Positions 48,932 through 61,266 of a stretch of DNA of 64,000 nt are shown in pieces; positions within the stretch are counted from its first letter, which is position 1; each line of letters begins with the position of its first letter. The notes under the pieces are model-generated. The model had not been told where the DNA came from. It saw nothing but the letters and a program-made list of their open reading frames with translations, and did not search any database. The translations under genes and the position numbers were made by a program. Where the stretch lies: assembly GCA_002077065.1 (NCBI GenBank), contig NAJO01000050.1:1-64000 (forward strand), in the 5' to 3' direction. The stretch is from Cryoendolithus antarcticus (Eukaryota > Ascomycota > Dothideomycetes > Cladosporiales > Cladosporiaceae).

Positions 48932-51797
48932 ATGTCGTCCACCTCTAGCGACTCTGCGAGGCCTTCGCCACGTGGCTCTCGAACAGCCTCGTTATCGATA
49001 CCCAGCCATCAGCCTGCACAGCCGTCAGGTCTGCGAGAAGCACACCGCCCTCCGCCATCACCAGATGGGCGAGGGGACAGCCATCTGCCGACGGAAGCTC
49101 TCCCCCACGGAGATCTTCACGCCGCGGCGACCGTGTCAGAGGATGCGGAGATAATCGTAGGCCACACGGCAGCAGGAGAGAACACTGCGCGCTCGAAGCT
49201 TGTGGAAGATGCGAAGAACTGGCACATCCCCACTCATCACAATTGTGGCGAAGAGAACTGCGATCATGGCACCATAAGTCCACGTCCGAGATTCTTGCCC
49301 GGATATGGCAGCTTCCTGGAACCTATGACGCCGTCCGGGAGTGACGACGGGTTTGGTGGACGGTTCCCACAGGGTCTCGGTGAAGGTGTAAATGGCAGTG
49401 CCGACAATGTGCATGGCGTCCTTGGTGATGCAGTGACAGATGGCTTACTTGGGCGTCGTGGTGGTAACAAGACGAGTACGACGCAGTGGCTTGCTAAGCG
49501 GAATAACGTGAAGCACAACCGTTTGATGTACGTTCACCCAAATCCACTCGTCCACCTTCGCTTCTTACGTTCTATGAACCTCCCGGCGCACCCCGCGTGG
49601 CTCTCATGAGTCTCGCTGTACGGCGGCTTACTGCTGCAGCTGAGTCGATGGGTGTGCAGGGATTCATAGACATGGGAAGAAAGCGGAGGCATTACCAGCA
49701 CTGTGTACAGTAGGCTGATGTCACGGTAGGTACTTTCTCTACTATCTTCCCTGTTCGAATTGGATCAAGCAGTACCGCTGGTCTTATCTCAAAGGCGATC
49801 TTATCGCTGCACTCACGATGGCTAGCTTCTACATACCAATGTCGCTCTCGTATGCATCGAATCTTGGCCACATACCTCCGATCAACGGACTATACTCATT
49901 CGTCTTCAATCCTCTGATCTACGCCATCTTAGGGACTTGCCCACAGATGGTAGTCGGACCAGAGGCAGCTGGCTCGCTACTCACGGGGTCTGTCGTTCGC
50001 GAAGCCATCAATGCCGGGAAGCATAAAGATAACGCAGATGTCAAGAACGCCCAGGTGGCGGGCATGGTGACTGGACTCGCGGGAGCCGTTATCTTGGCGT
50101 CTGGACTCTTCCGACTTGGCTTCCTCGACTCGGTACTCAGCCGACCTTTCCTGCGCGGCTTCATCAGCGCTATCGGCATTGTCATTCTGATCGACCAACT
50201 GATACCTGAAATGGGGTTAGATAGCACTGCTGCACACTCGCAAGCCGCGCATGGCAGCAGTCTGGACAAGATCATGTTCCTCTTCCGGCATGTCGGCGAA
50301 GCGAACAAGATTACTTGTGCTGTATCATTCGGCGCCTTCGCGATTGTGATGGTGCTCAGAGAGATGAAGAAACGGCTGCAGCCTCGCATACCTTCTATCG
50401 CATACATCCCCGATCGCTTTCTGGTTGTCGTGCTGTCTGCAGTCTTCACGTGGAAGTTCAAGTGGCAAGATCAGGGATTGGATATACTCGGCGATATCAA
50501 GGCCAAAGGCAACACGTTCCAGGCCCACTTCCCATTCGACTCAGGCAACTTTAAGCATGTTGATGATGCGTTCTCGACGGCATTCTTGATCGCGCTACTC
50601 GGCTTCTTCGAGTCAAGTGTGGCAGCGAAGTCACTCGGGAGCGGCAACGCCAAGGTCAGAAAAGTCAAAGATAAGGACGGCAACGAGGTTGAGGAGGCAG
50701 ACGGCATCGTCAATGTCACTGTCTCGGCCAATCGTGAGCTGGTCGCTCTGGGGGTGGCTAACGTCGTCGGTGGGCTCTTCATGGCGCTCCCAGCTTTCGG
50801 AGGCTACGGTCGCAGCAAAGTCAACGCCAGCACAGGCGGGAAGACACCCATGAGCTCAGTCTTCTTGAGTCTGATCACAGTCATCTGCATCGTCTTCCTG
50901 CTGCCATACTTCTACTACATCCCCGTAAGTCCCCCACATAACCTCTTCCCTACCCACACACACTGACAAGTCCAACAGAAAGGCGTCCTCTCCGCCATGA
51001 TCTCAGTAGTAGCCTACTCCCTCATCGAAGAAGCACCCCACGACATCCAATTCTTTTGGAAAATCTCCGGCTACTCCGAGCTCCTCTTGATGCTTCTCAT
51101 CTTCCTCACGACCTTCTTCTGGAACCTGCGCATCGGTATCGCAGTCGGGATCGGACTATCCCTGCTGCGCTTACTCCGTCACTCGACGCGGCCGCGGATA
51201 CAGATTCTGGGACGCGTGCCGGGGACGAACGATTTCGAGAATGCTGAGCTCGCGCCGGGGGAACTGGAGATGGTGCAGCATTGTCTTGTGATAAAGATCC
51301 CAGAGCCCCTCACGTTCGCTAACACTGTGAGCCACTGCTGTCCACTGTGCTTGGTTTTTCCACTAATACTTGTTTAGGGTTCGCTGAAAGACCGTCTCTC
51401 ACGCCTGGAGAACCACGGCACCTCAGCCGCGCATCCCGCCCTCCCAAAAGTGCGCCGTGCAGAGCACAACGAGAACGTTATATTCGACATCCATGGCGTC
51501 ACGGCCATGGACCCTGCCGCAGCACAAGTCCTCGTTGAGATCGTAGGCAGCTACGTGGATCGCGGGGTGGGGGTGTGGTTCTGTAGGGTGCCGAGTCGAA
51601 AGTCAGAAGTCTGGCGGTTGTTACAAGTCAGTGGGGTTGTGGAGGTTGTTGGCGGCGAGGGTCACTTCGTGCAGAGTGTTGATCAGGCGCTGAGGAGGGT
51701 TGAGAGGGTTGGGACGGGAATGGGCTGGGGTGGGGAGGAGGATGGAGGGGTGGTGGGAGCGGGCATGGCCTGTAGCTTGCTGGTGGCTATGATATAG
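48932..51797 (+). CDS. SulP-family anion (sulfate) transporter with STAS domain (4 exons)
   Basis: Exons 48932-49527, 49730-50924, 50979-51326 and 51378-51797 encode 852 residues. The first join restores HNRLMYFLYYLPCSNWIKQY; the first intron is 202 bp, four times the local norm. Residues 1-190 are a soluble, disordered N-terminus with HNCGEENCDHG. The membrane part begins near 215 with YLKGDLIAALTMASFYIPMS, the conserved start of SulP proteins, followed by PLIYAILGTCPQMVVGPEA and a later NVVGGLFMALPAFGGYGRSK. A STAS domain ends the protein (VIFDIHGVTAMDPAAAQVLV). SulP proteins move sulfate or other anions. The layout resembles yeast YPR003C-type intracellular SulP rather than plasma-membrane Sul1/2. 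Confidence 0.9.
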
Positions 51798-52147
51798 CAT
51801 AGTCTCGATCGGACCATTCAGCTATAGCGAGCGATCAGACAGGATCACGTTCATTACACATCCGATGCCAATGCCAAGACTGGGTAGCTCTCAGGGCATC
51901 AACGTCACCCATGGCTGTGCAGCAACAACATGACAACGAAAGTACGCCTGCATTCAACTCTACATATTTCGATCGACTATCAACTTCATTCATACGCATC
52001 TCTGTAATACATATCAGTCTTCGCCTCGGTCCAGGTTCTGTCCAAATTCACACCATCGACACCACACTGCCTACGCCCCTCCCCAACCCGTGATCGCTTC
52101 ATAACCTTCGGCGCATTTCCCATACTTCGCTCTCTTCAGCAGCAACC
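51798..52147. other. Intergenic region
   Basis: A 350-bp region between SulP and End3 on the plus strand. It contains a pyrimidine-rich stretch just before the End3 ATG, common in fungal promoters. No gene is seen. Confidence 0.4.
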
Positions 52148-53383
52148 ATGGCCACCAAACAAATCGCCCAATGGGAAATCGACCGCTACTGGGAGATCTT
52201 CTCCCCCTTGACCTCCGGCTCCACGCACCTCACAGGCGCCCAAGCAGCGCCCATACTCAAAAACTCCGCTCTCCCCTCAGCACAATTAGAAAAGATCTGG
52301 GACCTAGCAGACGTCGACAACGACGGCAACCTAGATTTCGAGGAGTTCTGCGTAGCCATGCGGTTGATTTACGATGTGATGAACGGGGAGATGTCTGGCG
52401 TGCCGGATAGCTTGCCGGATTGGCTTGTGCCGGCGGGGAAGGCGCATTTGGTGCAAGCTAGTAGGGCGGTGCAGGGGGGTGGGGAGAGATTTGAGCGGCC
52501 GGACGAGGATGAGGGAGGAGAGGAGGGGGAGGGCTTGAGGGATGGGTTTGAGTGGTACATGAGTCCTGGGGAGAGGGCGAAGTATGAAGCTATCTACACC
52601 GAATCGCGGAACGCGAGGAGTGGGTTGATCAGTTTCGATGCGCTGGGGGAGCTGTACGAGGGGTTAGATGTGCCAGACACAGATGTGCGGAGTGCGTGGA
52701 ACTTGGTAAACCCCAAGAGCGAGGAGGGGATTAACAAAGACGCCTGTCTCGCGTTCCTCCACGTCCTCAACAACCGCCACGAAGGCTACCGTATCCCGCG
52801 CTCCATCCCACCCAGTCTCCGCGCCACGTTCGAGCAAGGCAGAATCGATTACCGCATGGGCGATAGCAACACACAATCCGCCGCCGAGCGCTGGGGCACC
52901 AAACGAGACGACAATACTGCCTCAGGCCGGAAAGCGAAGTTCGGCGACTCGTATCTCTCGCGCTTAGGTCATGGTGAGCGCAAACCAAAAGGCACGGATT
53001 TCTCGTCCACGACCTCGAAGGACGCGGAGTGGGAAGAAGTACGGCTGAAGAAGCAGCTCCGCGAGATTGAGGAGAAGATGGCGAAAGTGGAAGCTGCTGC
53101 ACAGAAAAGGCGAGATCGCGGTGGGAGGAGGGAGGACAGTAGGCCGGCGCTTGTGAAGAGGGAGTTAGAGCAACTACTGGACTACAAGCGAAGGATGTTG
53201 AAGGATTTGGAGTTAGGGGACGGGAAGGATGTGAAGGGTGGCATGGCGTTGAAGCAGGTGCAAGAGGAGATTGCGATGGTGAAGGAGCAGGTTGATGGGC
53301 TGGAGGCGCATTTGAGGAGGCGGGAGGAGGTGCTGAAGGGGTTGAGGGAGGAGGTAGAGAGGGAGAGGGCTGGTGGGCGGTGA
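52148..53383 (+). CDS. END3: Actin cytoskeleton-regulatory complex protein End3
   Basis: An intronless ORF of 411 residues, close to the usual End3 length of about 400. The first EH domain (about 8-100) has a canonical EF-hand loop with D55, D57, D59, G60 and E66. A second EH-like domain runs about 140-235 (WYMSPGERAKYEAIYTESRN) without a clear calcium loop. The C-terminal third is a charged coiled coil (DYKRRMLKDLE and EEIAMVKEQVDGLEAHLRRR). End3 joins Pan1 and Sla1 at endocytic patches and is needed for endocytosis and actin organisation. It is convergent with the Idh2 gene. Confidence 0.95.
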   Translation: MATKQIAQWEIDRYWEIFSPLTSGSTHLTGAQAAPILKNSALPSAQLEKIWDLADVDNDGNLDFEEFCVAMRLIYDVMNGEMSGVPDSLPDWLVPAGKAHLVQASRAVQGGGERFERPDEDEGGEEGEGLRDGFEWYMSPGERAKYEAIYTESRNARSGLISFDALGELYEGLDVPDTDVRSAWNLVNPKSEEGINKDACLAFLHVLNNRHEGYRIPRSIPPSLRATFEQGRIDYRMGDSNTQSAAERWGTKRDDNTASGRKAKFGDSYLSRLGHGERKPKGTDFSSTTSKDAEWEEVRLKKQLREIEEKMAKVEAAAQKRRDRGGRREDSRPALVKRELEQLLDYKRRMLKDLELGDGKDVKGGMALKQVQEEIAMVKEQVDGLEAHLRRREEVLKGLREEVERERAGGR

Positions 53384-53568
53384 TTATCTGTTCTGCACGT
53401 GACAGCCGTGTACATAGATCCATTGGAGACAAATATTCGAGGCATACTAGCCTTCGTCCAGGTATACGGACTTGGAAATGCGTATCATACAGAAGTGACC
53501 TTGCGTATCTACCCACCTCTCGCTCAAAAGCAGACGAACAATCGATGCAGTGCAGGTTCAAGGGGTAT

Positions 53569-54842
53569 TTACAGGTTCTTGATTACTGCAGCAGCATACT
53601 CGTGCGTCTTAGCTTTGCCGCCAAGATCGCCGGTGATAGTCTGTGAAGCATAGAAGTCAGTACACTGCATGCGAACCTGATTGCTACGATGTTTATCAGA
53701 CTCACCTTCCCCTCCGCCAACGTCTTGAAAATCGCCCCTTGTATCCGATCCGCATGCTCAGTCAACCCCATATGCTGCAACATCATAATACTGCTCAACA
53801 GCAACGCCGTCGGATTTGCCAGCCCCTTGCCCGCGATATCCGGCGCGCTGCCATGCACAGCCTCGAAGATACTGCACTCGTCGCCAATGTTAGCCGACGG
53901 CGTAAGCCCCAACCCACCGATCAGACCGGCACACATGTCGCTCAGAATGTCTCCGTAGAGGTTCGGCATGACGAGCACTTTGTCGTTGTAGGGCGACGGG
54001 TCCGTGACGACTTTCAGGCAGGTGTTGTCTAGGAGCTCGGCGTCGAATTCGATGTTGGGGTACTCTTTGGCCATTTTGTTTGCGAGGGAGAGGAACAAGC
54101 CGTCGCTCATTTTCATGATGGTGGCTTTGTGCACGGCGCGGACTTTCAGGCGGCCGACATCTTGGGCGTATTGGAAGGCGTAGCGGAGGACGCGCTCGGA
54201 TGCGTCTTTTGTGATTAGCTTGATGGACTGCACGACGCCGTCTACGACTACGTGCTCGATGCCGCTGTACTCGCCCTCGGTGTTCTCGCGGATGAGCAGG
54301 GTATCGACATTGTCGTAAGGTGTTTTGTATCCAGCGATTGATTTACACGGTCGTACATTGGCGAAGAGGTTGAATGTTCTTCGCAATGTCAAGTTCAAAC
54401 TCACGTGGCCCTTGCCGACGGGCGTTGCCAGAGGTCCCTTGAGCGCGACGTAGTTCCGCGTTATGCTCTCGATTGCGGAATCTGGGATGACCGTCTTGCC
54501 ATCTTTCAGCATGGGGGTGACGTCCACGCTTTCCCATTTTATTGGCACGTTGGCGGCGGAGTAGATGTCTTTGACTGATTGGGAAATTTCTGGCCCGATG
54601 CCGTCGCCTTCTATGAGGGAGACCATGTATTTGCCATCGCTTTGCTTTTGGCCTTTGAATTTGGCGACTTTCTCGGCTGTTGGCGTGGCGTAGGATCGGT
54701 GTTGGAGCTGTGCGGTGTTGTTAGCTTGGGGGAGGTGCCGTTGGACGTTGTTGACTGGAAGGCATACGAAGGCAGCGCGGGGGACTGTGGAGGAGCGGAA
54801 GCAGCTGCGAGCTGGCGCGGCGGATGTGCGTGCGGCCAGCAT
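53569..54842 (-). CDS. IDH2: NAD-dependent isocitrate dehydrogenase subunit 2, mitochondrial (2 exons)
   Basis: Exons 54842-53706 and 53640-53569 are separated by a 65-bp intron (GTGAGT...TTCACAG) and encode 402 residues. Splicing replaces a spurious tail by [20 protein letters not shown] plus KNL, the normal end. The leader [20 protein letters not shown] is a mitochondrial targeting peptide. Core motifs include [29 protein letters not shown] with substrate-binding Arg and Ser, [19 protein letters not shown] and [14 protein letters not shown]. The enzyme makes 2-oxoglutarate in the TCA cycle as a heteromer with Idh1. An in-frame ATG at 54908 would add 22 residues but would spoil the leader. 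Confidence 0.95.
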
Positions 54843-55018
54843 CTTGAAAGGAGTGTGTTGAGTGTTTGCGAAGCACGCGAGAGGTTCACAGTGGTGATTC
54901 AGATGCATTGGAGCAGCTCCAAGCTCGTGCAAAAGCAAGCCCGGGTCCGGAACGCCCCGACTTTGCTTCCGAGCCACGCGAGAGGAGTCGCCGCCCTGCT
55001 GCTTCGGGACTAGCCTAT

Positions 55019-57931
55019 ATGACTTCTAGAAATCTTTCTGCCTCCCGGTATGTGGTTCGCAGTCCGCTCAGCAACGAATTGATCATGAATTCAATCATCG
55101 GGGGCCTCCGTCGAGCACTTCCCGACGAAGTGTTGACACAAATCGAAGACTGGCTCGTCTGTCTGGAAACCGGCCAATATGAACAAATCCTATCTTCGCC
55201 AGAGGCTGGAAAATTGCTATTCGACGGGGCCGACGATGATGCATCGAAGTGGACTGATGGCCTGTTCGAACGACTCGGTGCGTTGCTGGCGGATCGATCG
55301 AAACCTGGCATACAAACAATTTACTTTTGTATCGGCTATGCTGCACTGCTAGCTTTCCTACAGTCGAACGTCACTGGCTCTCCATTGCCTTTCTCTTCAG
55401 CCAAACTGTTACTGCCCGCAGATGTCTCATCAGATCGACGACGGACTCAGATGTTCCGACAAGCCCTATTAGCTGGGCTTGGGGTAGATGGCATAGCAGC
55501 ATACAAGCTGACGCCGAACGTCGAGCTGCTATGTCTTGCGGAAGTCGTCTTCACGAATCCTGCGATCCTGAAGAATGTCCCAGGTGCAAGACTGGCGAAA
55601 TTGAGAACAGGTTTCATGCACCAGCGACTACTGTCTGAGCCTTCCTCCACCTTGCAGACAGTAATCTATGAAGATCTCAAGTTGCTCGAGGAAGTCGCCA
55701 CAGATGCTGTCCGTGAGAAGAAGTCTAGCGGTGCTCTTCACAGTGACTTTCTGTTAGAGCGTGCCACTGTACATATCCATCATGGCTATGACAAGCTGGC
55801 ACTTGCAGATGTACAGCAGGCCGCGGAGGTAAGAGGATTCCAATTCGCACTCACTGGGTTGCTGGGTAAGCGGACGAAGTTCCAGCAGAAGGAAACGAGC
55901 CAACTTGTTGTCCTTGCGAAGAGCGCAGACTCGTCGACATCTGCACAGCCGTTGAATGGCGCAACCAGTCCTGGCGCGGACAGTGAGCTGGTGGAAGGCA
56001 ATGGCACGACCGACATCAAGCAGCCCGAGAACTTAGATCTCAATGATGACACATTGCTCGAGTCGATCTCATTTGCCGCAGAGCCTCGTGGAGTACCAGA
56101 GATCCAGGCACTTTCTTCCCTTTCCCCAATGCTGGCATCATTGGATCCCGCCAATCAACCTCAGCTTGACCCACTTGACTCAAGTATCTTACTCGCTCTA
56201 GCATCGTCAATCACGAATACATCGCCGAACAATGGCTTGACTCGCGAAGAGACACTGCCATACGCCACTCGAGTACTCGAAGGCGGGAGCTCCAACTGGC
56301 AAGTCTATACGCAGGCTTTGCTGGTGCGAAGTCGCATCGAAGGTTACAAGTCCCGGACCGTTGAGCGCGGACTGCTGCAATTACAAGCACTCGTAGATCA
56401 AGTGATCGCAGACACTGCAGATGTCACTGGCAAAGAGGGTGACCAAACGGCAGACAGCGATGGTACTGTAGCAGCGAGCACATTCTTGCCGAAGCCCAAA
56501 CAGTCCGAGTCTGCTCCCGTGACCGAACGTCTGCGCTACATCTTTCAACTCGCGTCACCCACACGATGGGACCTTGAGGCAGAATTGGCAGCAAGATGGG
56601 TCTCGATGGGTGGCCTCAGATCTGCGCTAGAGATCTACGAGCGCTTGGAGATGTGGGCTGAAGCTGCGCTGTGCTGGGCTGCCACAGAACGTGAGGACCG
56701 TGCCAAGAAGATCGTTCGACGGCAGCTATTCCTGCCCACATCAGGGGTAGCCGATGTTCCTGGGGCTGAGGTAGACGACGAAGAGACCTGGGAAGGCCCA
56801 GCTCGCGATCCGGCACCACTGGACGCCCCCAGGCTATACTGCATACTAGGTGACATAGATCAGTCCACCGAGATGTTCGAGAAAGCGTGGGAGGTCTCCG
56901 GAAACCGCTATGCTCGTGCTCAGCGGTCACTCGGCAGACACTACTACAGTCTGCGGGACTATCTCAAAGCAGCAGAAGCCTACACAAAGAGTCTTAAAGT
57001 CAACCAGCTAAACCAGCAATCCTGGTTCGCCCTCGGCTGCGCCCAGCTAGAACTCGAACACTACCCCAAAGCCGTGGAATCCTTCTCCCGCTGCGTACAA
57101 CTAGACGACACAGACGCCGAAGCTTGGAGTAACCTCGCCGCTGCCCTTCTCCGTATAACTCCCGACGGCAGCCCGACCGTTCCTCAGCCCGTAGCCCTCG
57201 ACGACGACACCGAACACCCCACGCCTGCCTCCAGCACGACATCACACATCCAGAAAACTCACCTCGACGCCCTCAGCGCCCTCAAACGCGCTGCGAAATT
57301 AAAACACGATTCCCCTCGAATCTGGGATAATGTTCTCACCGTCGCCGCATCCCTCGACCCTCCAGACTACACCTCCATGCTCTCAGCCCTACAGCGGATC
57401 GTCGCCCTCCGCGGCCCAAGCGAAGGCGAGAAGGCGATCGACCTCCCGATCCTTCGCGCGCTTGTGAACAACGCCATAGCCTCATCGGAAACCTACGATC
57501 CCACAGCCCCAGGCGTGGTCAGAATGACCGTCCGCTTCGTTGATGAGGCTGTGATCCCTCTGATCACCGCTTCAGCGTCTCTCTGGCAGCTTGTAGCACG
57601 GCTGGCGCTGTGGCGACGGCGGCCTGGTACCGCGCTAGAGGCCGAGGAGAAAGCCTGGCGCGCTGTCACTGTGCAGCCGGGCTGGGAGACTGAAAGCGAG
57701 AAGCGCTGGAATGAGATTGTCGAGGCTACGGTACGGTTGTGTGAGGCTTATGAAAGTCTTGGACCCATGGAGAGGACAGAGGGGATGGGGGTGGGGGAGG
57801 TTGTGGCGAGGGATTGGAAGTTCAAGGCACGGAGTGCGGTTAAGGGCGTAATGAGGCGAGGGAAGGATAGTTGGGAGGGGACGGAGGGGTGGGGACGGCT
57901 GGAAGGTGTGACGGAGGGGCTGAAGGGGTAG
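55019..57931 (+). CDS. EMW1: TPR protein, Emw1/TTC27 family
   Basis: A 970-residue intronless ORF from the ATG at 55019; another in-frame ATG is at 55085 ([15 protein letters not shown]). The frame is open upstream to 54866 without an ATG. The N-terminal 500 residues are helical and family-specific. The block [20 protein letters not shown] (about 500) and the TPR array at about 630-730 ([20 protein letters not shown], then [20 protein letters not shown], then [12 protein letters not shown]) are hallmarks of Emw1/TTC27. Yeast Emw1 is essential and linked to cell-wall maintenance; TTC27 is linked to RNA polymerase II or chaperone assembly. The gene is divergent from IDH2 with only 176 bp between ATGs. 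Confidence 0.87.
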   Translation: MTSRNLSASRYVVRSPLSNELIMNSIIGGLRRALPDEVLTQIEDWLVCLETGQYEQILSSPEAGKLLFDGADDDASKWTDGLFERLGALLADRSKPGIQTIYFCIGYAALLAFLQSNVTGSPLPFSSAKLLLPADVSSDRRRTQMFRQALLAGLGVDGIAAYKLTPNVELLCLAEVVFTNPAILKNVPGARLAKLRTGFMHQRLLSEPSSTLQTVIYEDLKLLEEVATDAVREKKSSGALHSDFLLERATVHIHHGYDKLALADVQQAAEVRGFQFALTGLLGKRTKFQQKETSQLVVLAKSADSSTSAQPLNGATSPGADSELVEGNGTTDIKQPENLDLNDDTLLESISFAAEPRGVPEIQALSSLSPMLASLDPANQPQLDPLDSSILLALASSITNTSPNNGLTREETLPYATRVLEGGSSNWQVYTQALLVRSRIEGYKSRTVERGLLQLQALVDQVIADTADVTGKEGDQTADSDGTVAASTFLPKPKQSESAPVTERLRYIFQLASPTRWDLEAELAARWVSMGGLRSALEIYERLEMWAEAALCWAATEREDRAKKIVRRQLFLPTSGVADVPGAEVDDEETWEGPARDPAPLDAPRLYCILGDIDQSTEMFEKAWEVSGNRYARAQRSLGRHYYSLRDYLKAAEAYTKSLKVNQLNQQSWFALGCAQLELEHYPKAVESFSRCVQLDDTDAEAWSNLAAALLRITPDGSPTVPQPVALDDDTEHPTPASSTTSHIQKTHLDALSALKRAAKLKHDSPRIWDNVLTVAASLDPPDYTSMLSALQRIVALRGPSEGEKAIDLPILRALVNNAIASSETYDPTAPGVVRMTVRFVDEAVIPLITASASLWQLVARLALWRRRPGTALEAEEKAWRAVTVQPGWETESEKRWNEIVEATVRLCEAYESLGPMERTEGMGVGEVVARDWKFKARSAVKGVMRRGKDSWEGTEGWGRLEGVTEGLKG

Positions 57932-58677
57932 ATGCAGCTTACACTCGTCGTCCTCGTCTCTGCACGCTAGCAAGCTTCTCACACTCGCAACGCTCTCGTC
58001 GTACATACTTACTCTTCTCGATGCGTAATGGTAAGGCTTAGCACTTAATCACTCGAGCGTGCCTTTGCTCCGTCCTGCCCATCACTCGAAAGAGAAGGCC
58101 ATGTGGATGAAGGAAGAAGAGTTCCTGGCCACTGACCTTGCTATCTACGCTGCTATGCGGCTCAAGTCGCGGTTAAGGCAGCAGATAGCGACCAAGAGCT
58201 GCTGCAACGAGCTCTGATATAACGCGATGCTGCAAAGTCGCGACCAGTCCGTAGATGCGAGTGCGGGTCGTCAAGCGTGTCTGCTCGAGCATGCGTATGC
58301 GAGATGATGTTTGTATCGTGGTCGCGTGGCCCGTGTCTCCGCTAAACGTAGATCTGGGTCATTGCTTGGCGGGCGGCTCCATCATCGAGACATCGACGTC
58401 AAAGCGTCCATCTCGACCCGACTACGCCGCAACGACGACGACAAAACATTGCGAATCTGACATAGCGCTATCGCCTAGGAACACGAAATTATCACGACTT
58501 TCTATACTGACCGACCAAGGCACCCGTGCTCCCTTGTCATCTGCCAGCGCAACTTACGCAAGCAGCTCCCTCGACAGGCAGTCACCATCGACCTCGAGAA
58601 TACACATCCCGTTTTGGCAGCCCAGCAACCATCACATCGCCTCTGCGCGACTGTGACCCCACCCACATCTACCTCCG
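57932..58677. other. Intergenic region upstream of the Ssh4-like gene
   Basis: About 745 bp with no supportable ORF. It holds the 3' end of EMW1 and the Ssh4 promoter and 5' leader. Confidence 0.45.
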
Positions 58678-60392
58678 ATGGCGCAACCTGTGCTGTACCG
58701 CACACCCGCCACCTTCGCAACCTCCTACATCCCCTCCACATCCTCCATCGCAGTTACCGATTGCTTCCCGACGCCGCATACTCGCTGGCAGTCATGGCAA
58801 GCACAACGAGCTTCCTTCGCCACCGAAGGACTCGGATCGACTGGCAAAGGCATCCTCATCGGCATCTTGTCGGCTTTCGGTAGCGCGGCCTTTATCGGCT
58901 TGATCATCGCGGCGGTCTACTTCTTCCGATATACGAACAGAGGGAGGATCTTGCTTGATCGATTTGGTAGGCCGGGAGAGTATGATGATGAGCAGGCGTT
59001 CTTGAGAGAAGAGGAGGATGCGCTGGCTGCTATGGATGAGGGGAGAAGAGGGGAGTATGCCAGGGCGAAAGGTGAGTGATCTTGATGTTGATGGACAAGG
59101 ATGCAAGCTGACAACACGGTACAGCGTTCGTCACAGCGAACCCACCTGACTCATTGCCGACCGACATCTCACTGTCGCAGTTCCTAGCTATACAGGAGAA
59201 AGGTGTCTCGGCATGGGAGTTCGACCCAGCACCCGAGATCGCACCCTGCTTCATCTCATCACGAACAGAGATCGACTTCTTCGACACCCCCTGCTCCGTG
59301 CAATCCAATCTCCCCATCCCAAAGCAAAATGAAACCTACTACTTCGAAGCGAAAATCTACGACAAACCCTCCACGACCCTGATAGCCATCGGCCTCACCA
59401 CCAAGCCCTACCCACTCTTCAGACTACCAGGCTACCATAAGCACAGCATAGCGTACACCTCCTCCGGCTCCCGCCGCTTCAACCAACCCTTCACACCCTT
59501 CCCCTACGGTCCGCCCTTCGTCCAGGGAGACGTCGTAGGCGTCGGCTATCGCCCCCGCACGGGAAGCATATTCTTCACACGAAATGGTAAGAAACTCGAC
59601 GACCTCGCGCACGGCCTGAAGACGCAGAACTTCTTCCCCACTGTCGGCGCCGACGGACCCGCGAGTGTTCATGTGAATTTCGGCCAAGCGGGCTTCGTCT
59701 TCATCGAGGCAAATGTGAAGAAATGGGGTCTGGCGCCTATGACTGGCAGCCTTGCGCCGCCGCCGCCTTATGGCAGTGAGCAGGGGAGTATTCTGCTTGA
59801 AGGTGGAAGGGCTGAGGGCTGGGTGCCGGGACATGGCAGGAGTCAGAGTGCGCAGCAACGACTATCCCGCGGTCCGACCACGAGATCGCCTGGGCCGGAA
59901 CGATCGCCGACGGAAATTTCGTTGGCGCCTATTGGTTTCAATGAAGAGCGTGCGCAGGAAGCGCATGAAGAGCAACGTCAGGATTCCGACCCCGAAGACG
60001 ACGATGAGGACGAGGAGTTTGAGCCCTACACCGACAGTCCCACGCCCTCCAATCCCCGCGGTCTGGGATTGCATTACAGCGACGCCGACATTCGCGCCAA
60101 CCCTGGCCTGCCGCTCGAGCCTGCTGACCGCTCGCCACCGCCTTACCCGGATTCGCCATCACCTGTTGATCGGCAGACTCCTGTTGATGGGGATGAGAGG
60201 GATGGGTATACGGATGGCTCTGATGGGGATGAGGGTGACGATGAGGGCGCGTATGAGGGTCGCACGGCGTTGAGTAATCACGGCCAGGGCGACAGACGGA
60301 GATTGTTAAGTGGGGACGAGAGCGCAAGAGGAGGTCCACCCATACCCTCATATGAAGAAGTCGCCGGGGAGCGGAGGGCGGGGAGACGATGA
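58678..60392 (+). CDS. SSH4: Ssh4/Ear1-type Rsp5 adaptor, TM-SPRY-PPxY (2 exons)
   Basis: Exons 58678-59071 and 59125-60392 with a 53-bp intron encode 553 residues. One membrane helix spans about 59-82 (ILIGILSAFGSAAFIGLIIA). It is followed by LSQFLAIQEKGVSAWEFDPA and a SPRY domain (about 190-330, with YYFEAKIYDKPSTTLIAIGL and GDVVGVGYRPRTGSIFFTRN). The cytosolic tail is acidic and holds PPxY-like motifs PPPPYG, PPPYPD and PSYEE. Ssh4 and Ear1 sit on endosome or vacuole membranes and bring the Rsp5 ubiquitin ligase to cargo for sorting into multivesicular bodies. It is convergent with the cullin gene. Confidence 0.92.
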
Positions 60393-61266
60393 GACCCTCT
60401 CATTTCGCCTTGCATCTGTGCGCTTCTCTCCTAGCTGAGGGCGATGGGGCTGGGCATACGTGCCCCTCTCCCTCTATGGGCACGTTTCCGCTTGGGCGTT
60501 TGTGAGCGCGTGGGCGTAAGTGAGAAGGGGAAAAGCAAAGGCGTATGCATACCTTGGGTAGTGGGGATACGGGGTCGGGGTAACGCGATGTACATGAACA
60601 GTTCTACCTTACTCCTTACTTTTTCCATATCGTCAGTCTGGTTTGTGAAATGTGCACTGTCTTGGAGAAGAGAGGAGCTTTTACTTCTGCACAGTTATGG
60701 CAGTGTGCAGTGAGGTTGTTGGTGAAGGGCGCAGGGTTGTATGGGATTGAGGCAATTTTCGTAGGTTGAAGGAGAGGGCATAGGAGGGAAGAGGGGTATG
60801 GCTTCCGTGGCCGTGAGAGACTGATTGAAACGAGTCACGCCGCGAAGCGAAGCGTCCTCTCATCGACGGCGGATGCTGAGAGGCAGCTATGTCGAGTACA
60901 TGTACATCTCCAACAGCGGAATCCGCGTTCCCCGACTTTCCATGACCGCACAGAAATGGCAAAGTCGCGCGCAAGGCCACCACACACGGCTGGAAAAAGA
61001 CTTGTCTGTTGCACAATGAGGTGTTGAAACGTATGTTGGGACCGACTTCTACGACGAAGTCCCACACCTCTCTCACTCCATCTTCCATTTCAGTACTGCA
61101 GCTACCACACCACCCTGCCCGGCTTTCCCAAGGCTCAAGTAACCACGGAGAAGGAAACGCCGTCGCTATGCCCCTTATTGCCCAGACCGAGCCGTCCCAA
61201 TCATGCAGTTCTCGTCGCTCATCCCGCCCCCAAAACGCCAATATACACCCGTATTCCATTACCAGC
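60393..61266. other. Intergenic region between convergent SSH4 and cullin genes
   Basis: About 870 bp. An inverted repeat ACGTGCCC/GGGCACGT (60458-60465 and 60478-60485, 12-base loop) lies 65 bp after the SSH4 stop and could fold in its 3' UTR. A 203-codon minus frame (60681-61292) overlaps the cullin end and is probably the cullin 3' UTR read in another frame. Confidence 0.45.
60458..60485 (+). repeat. Inverted repeat, possible 3' UTR hairpin of SSH4
   Basis: Two perfect 8-base arms separated by a 12-base pyrimidine-rich loop. No known element matches. Confidence 0.5.
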
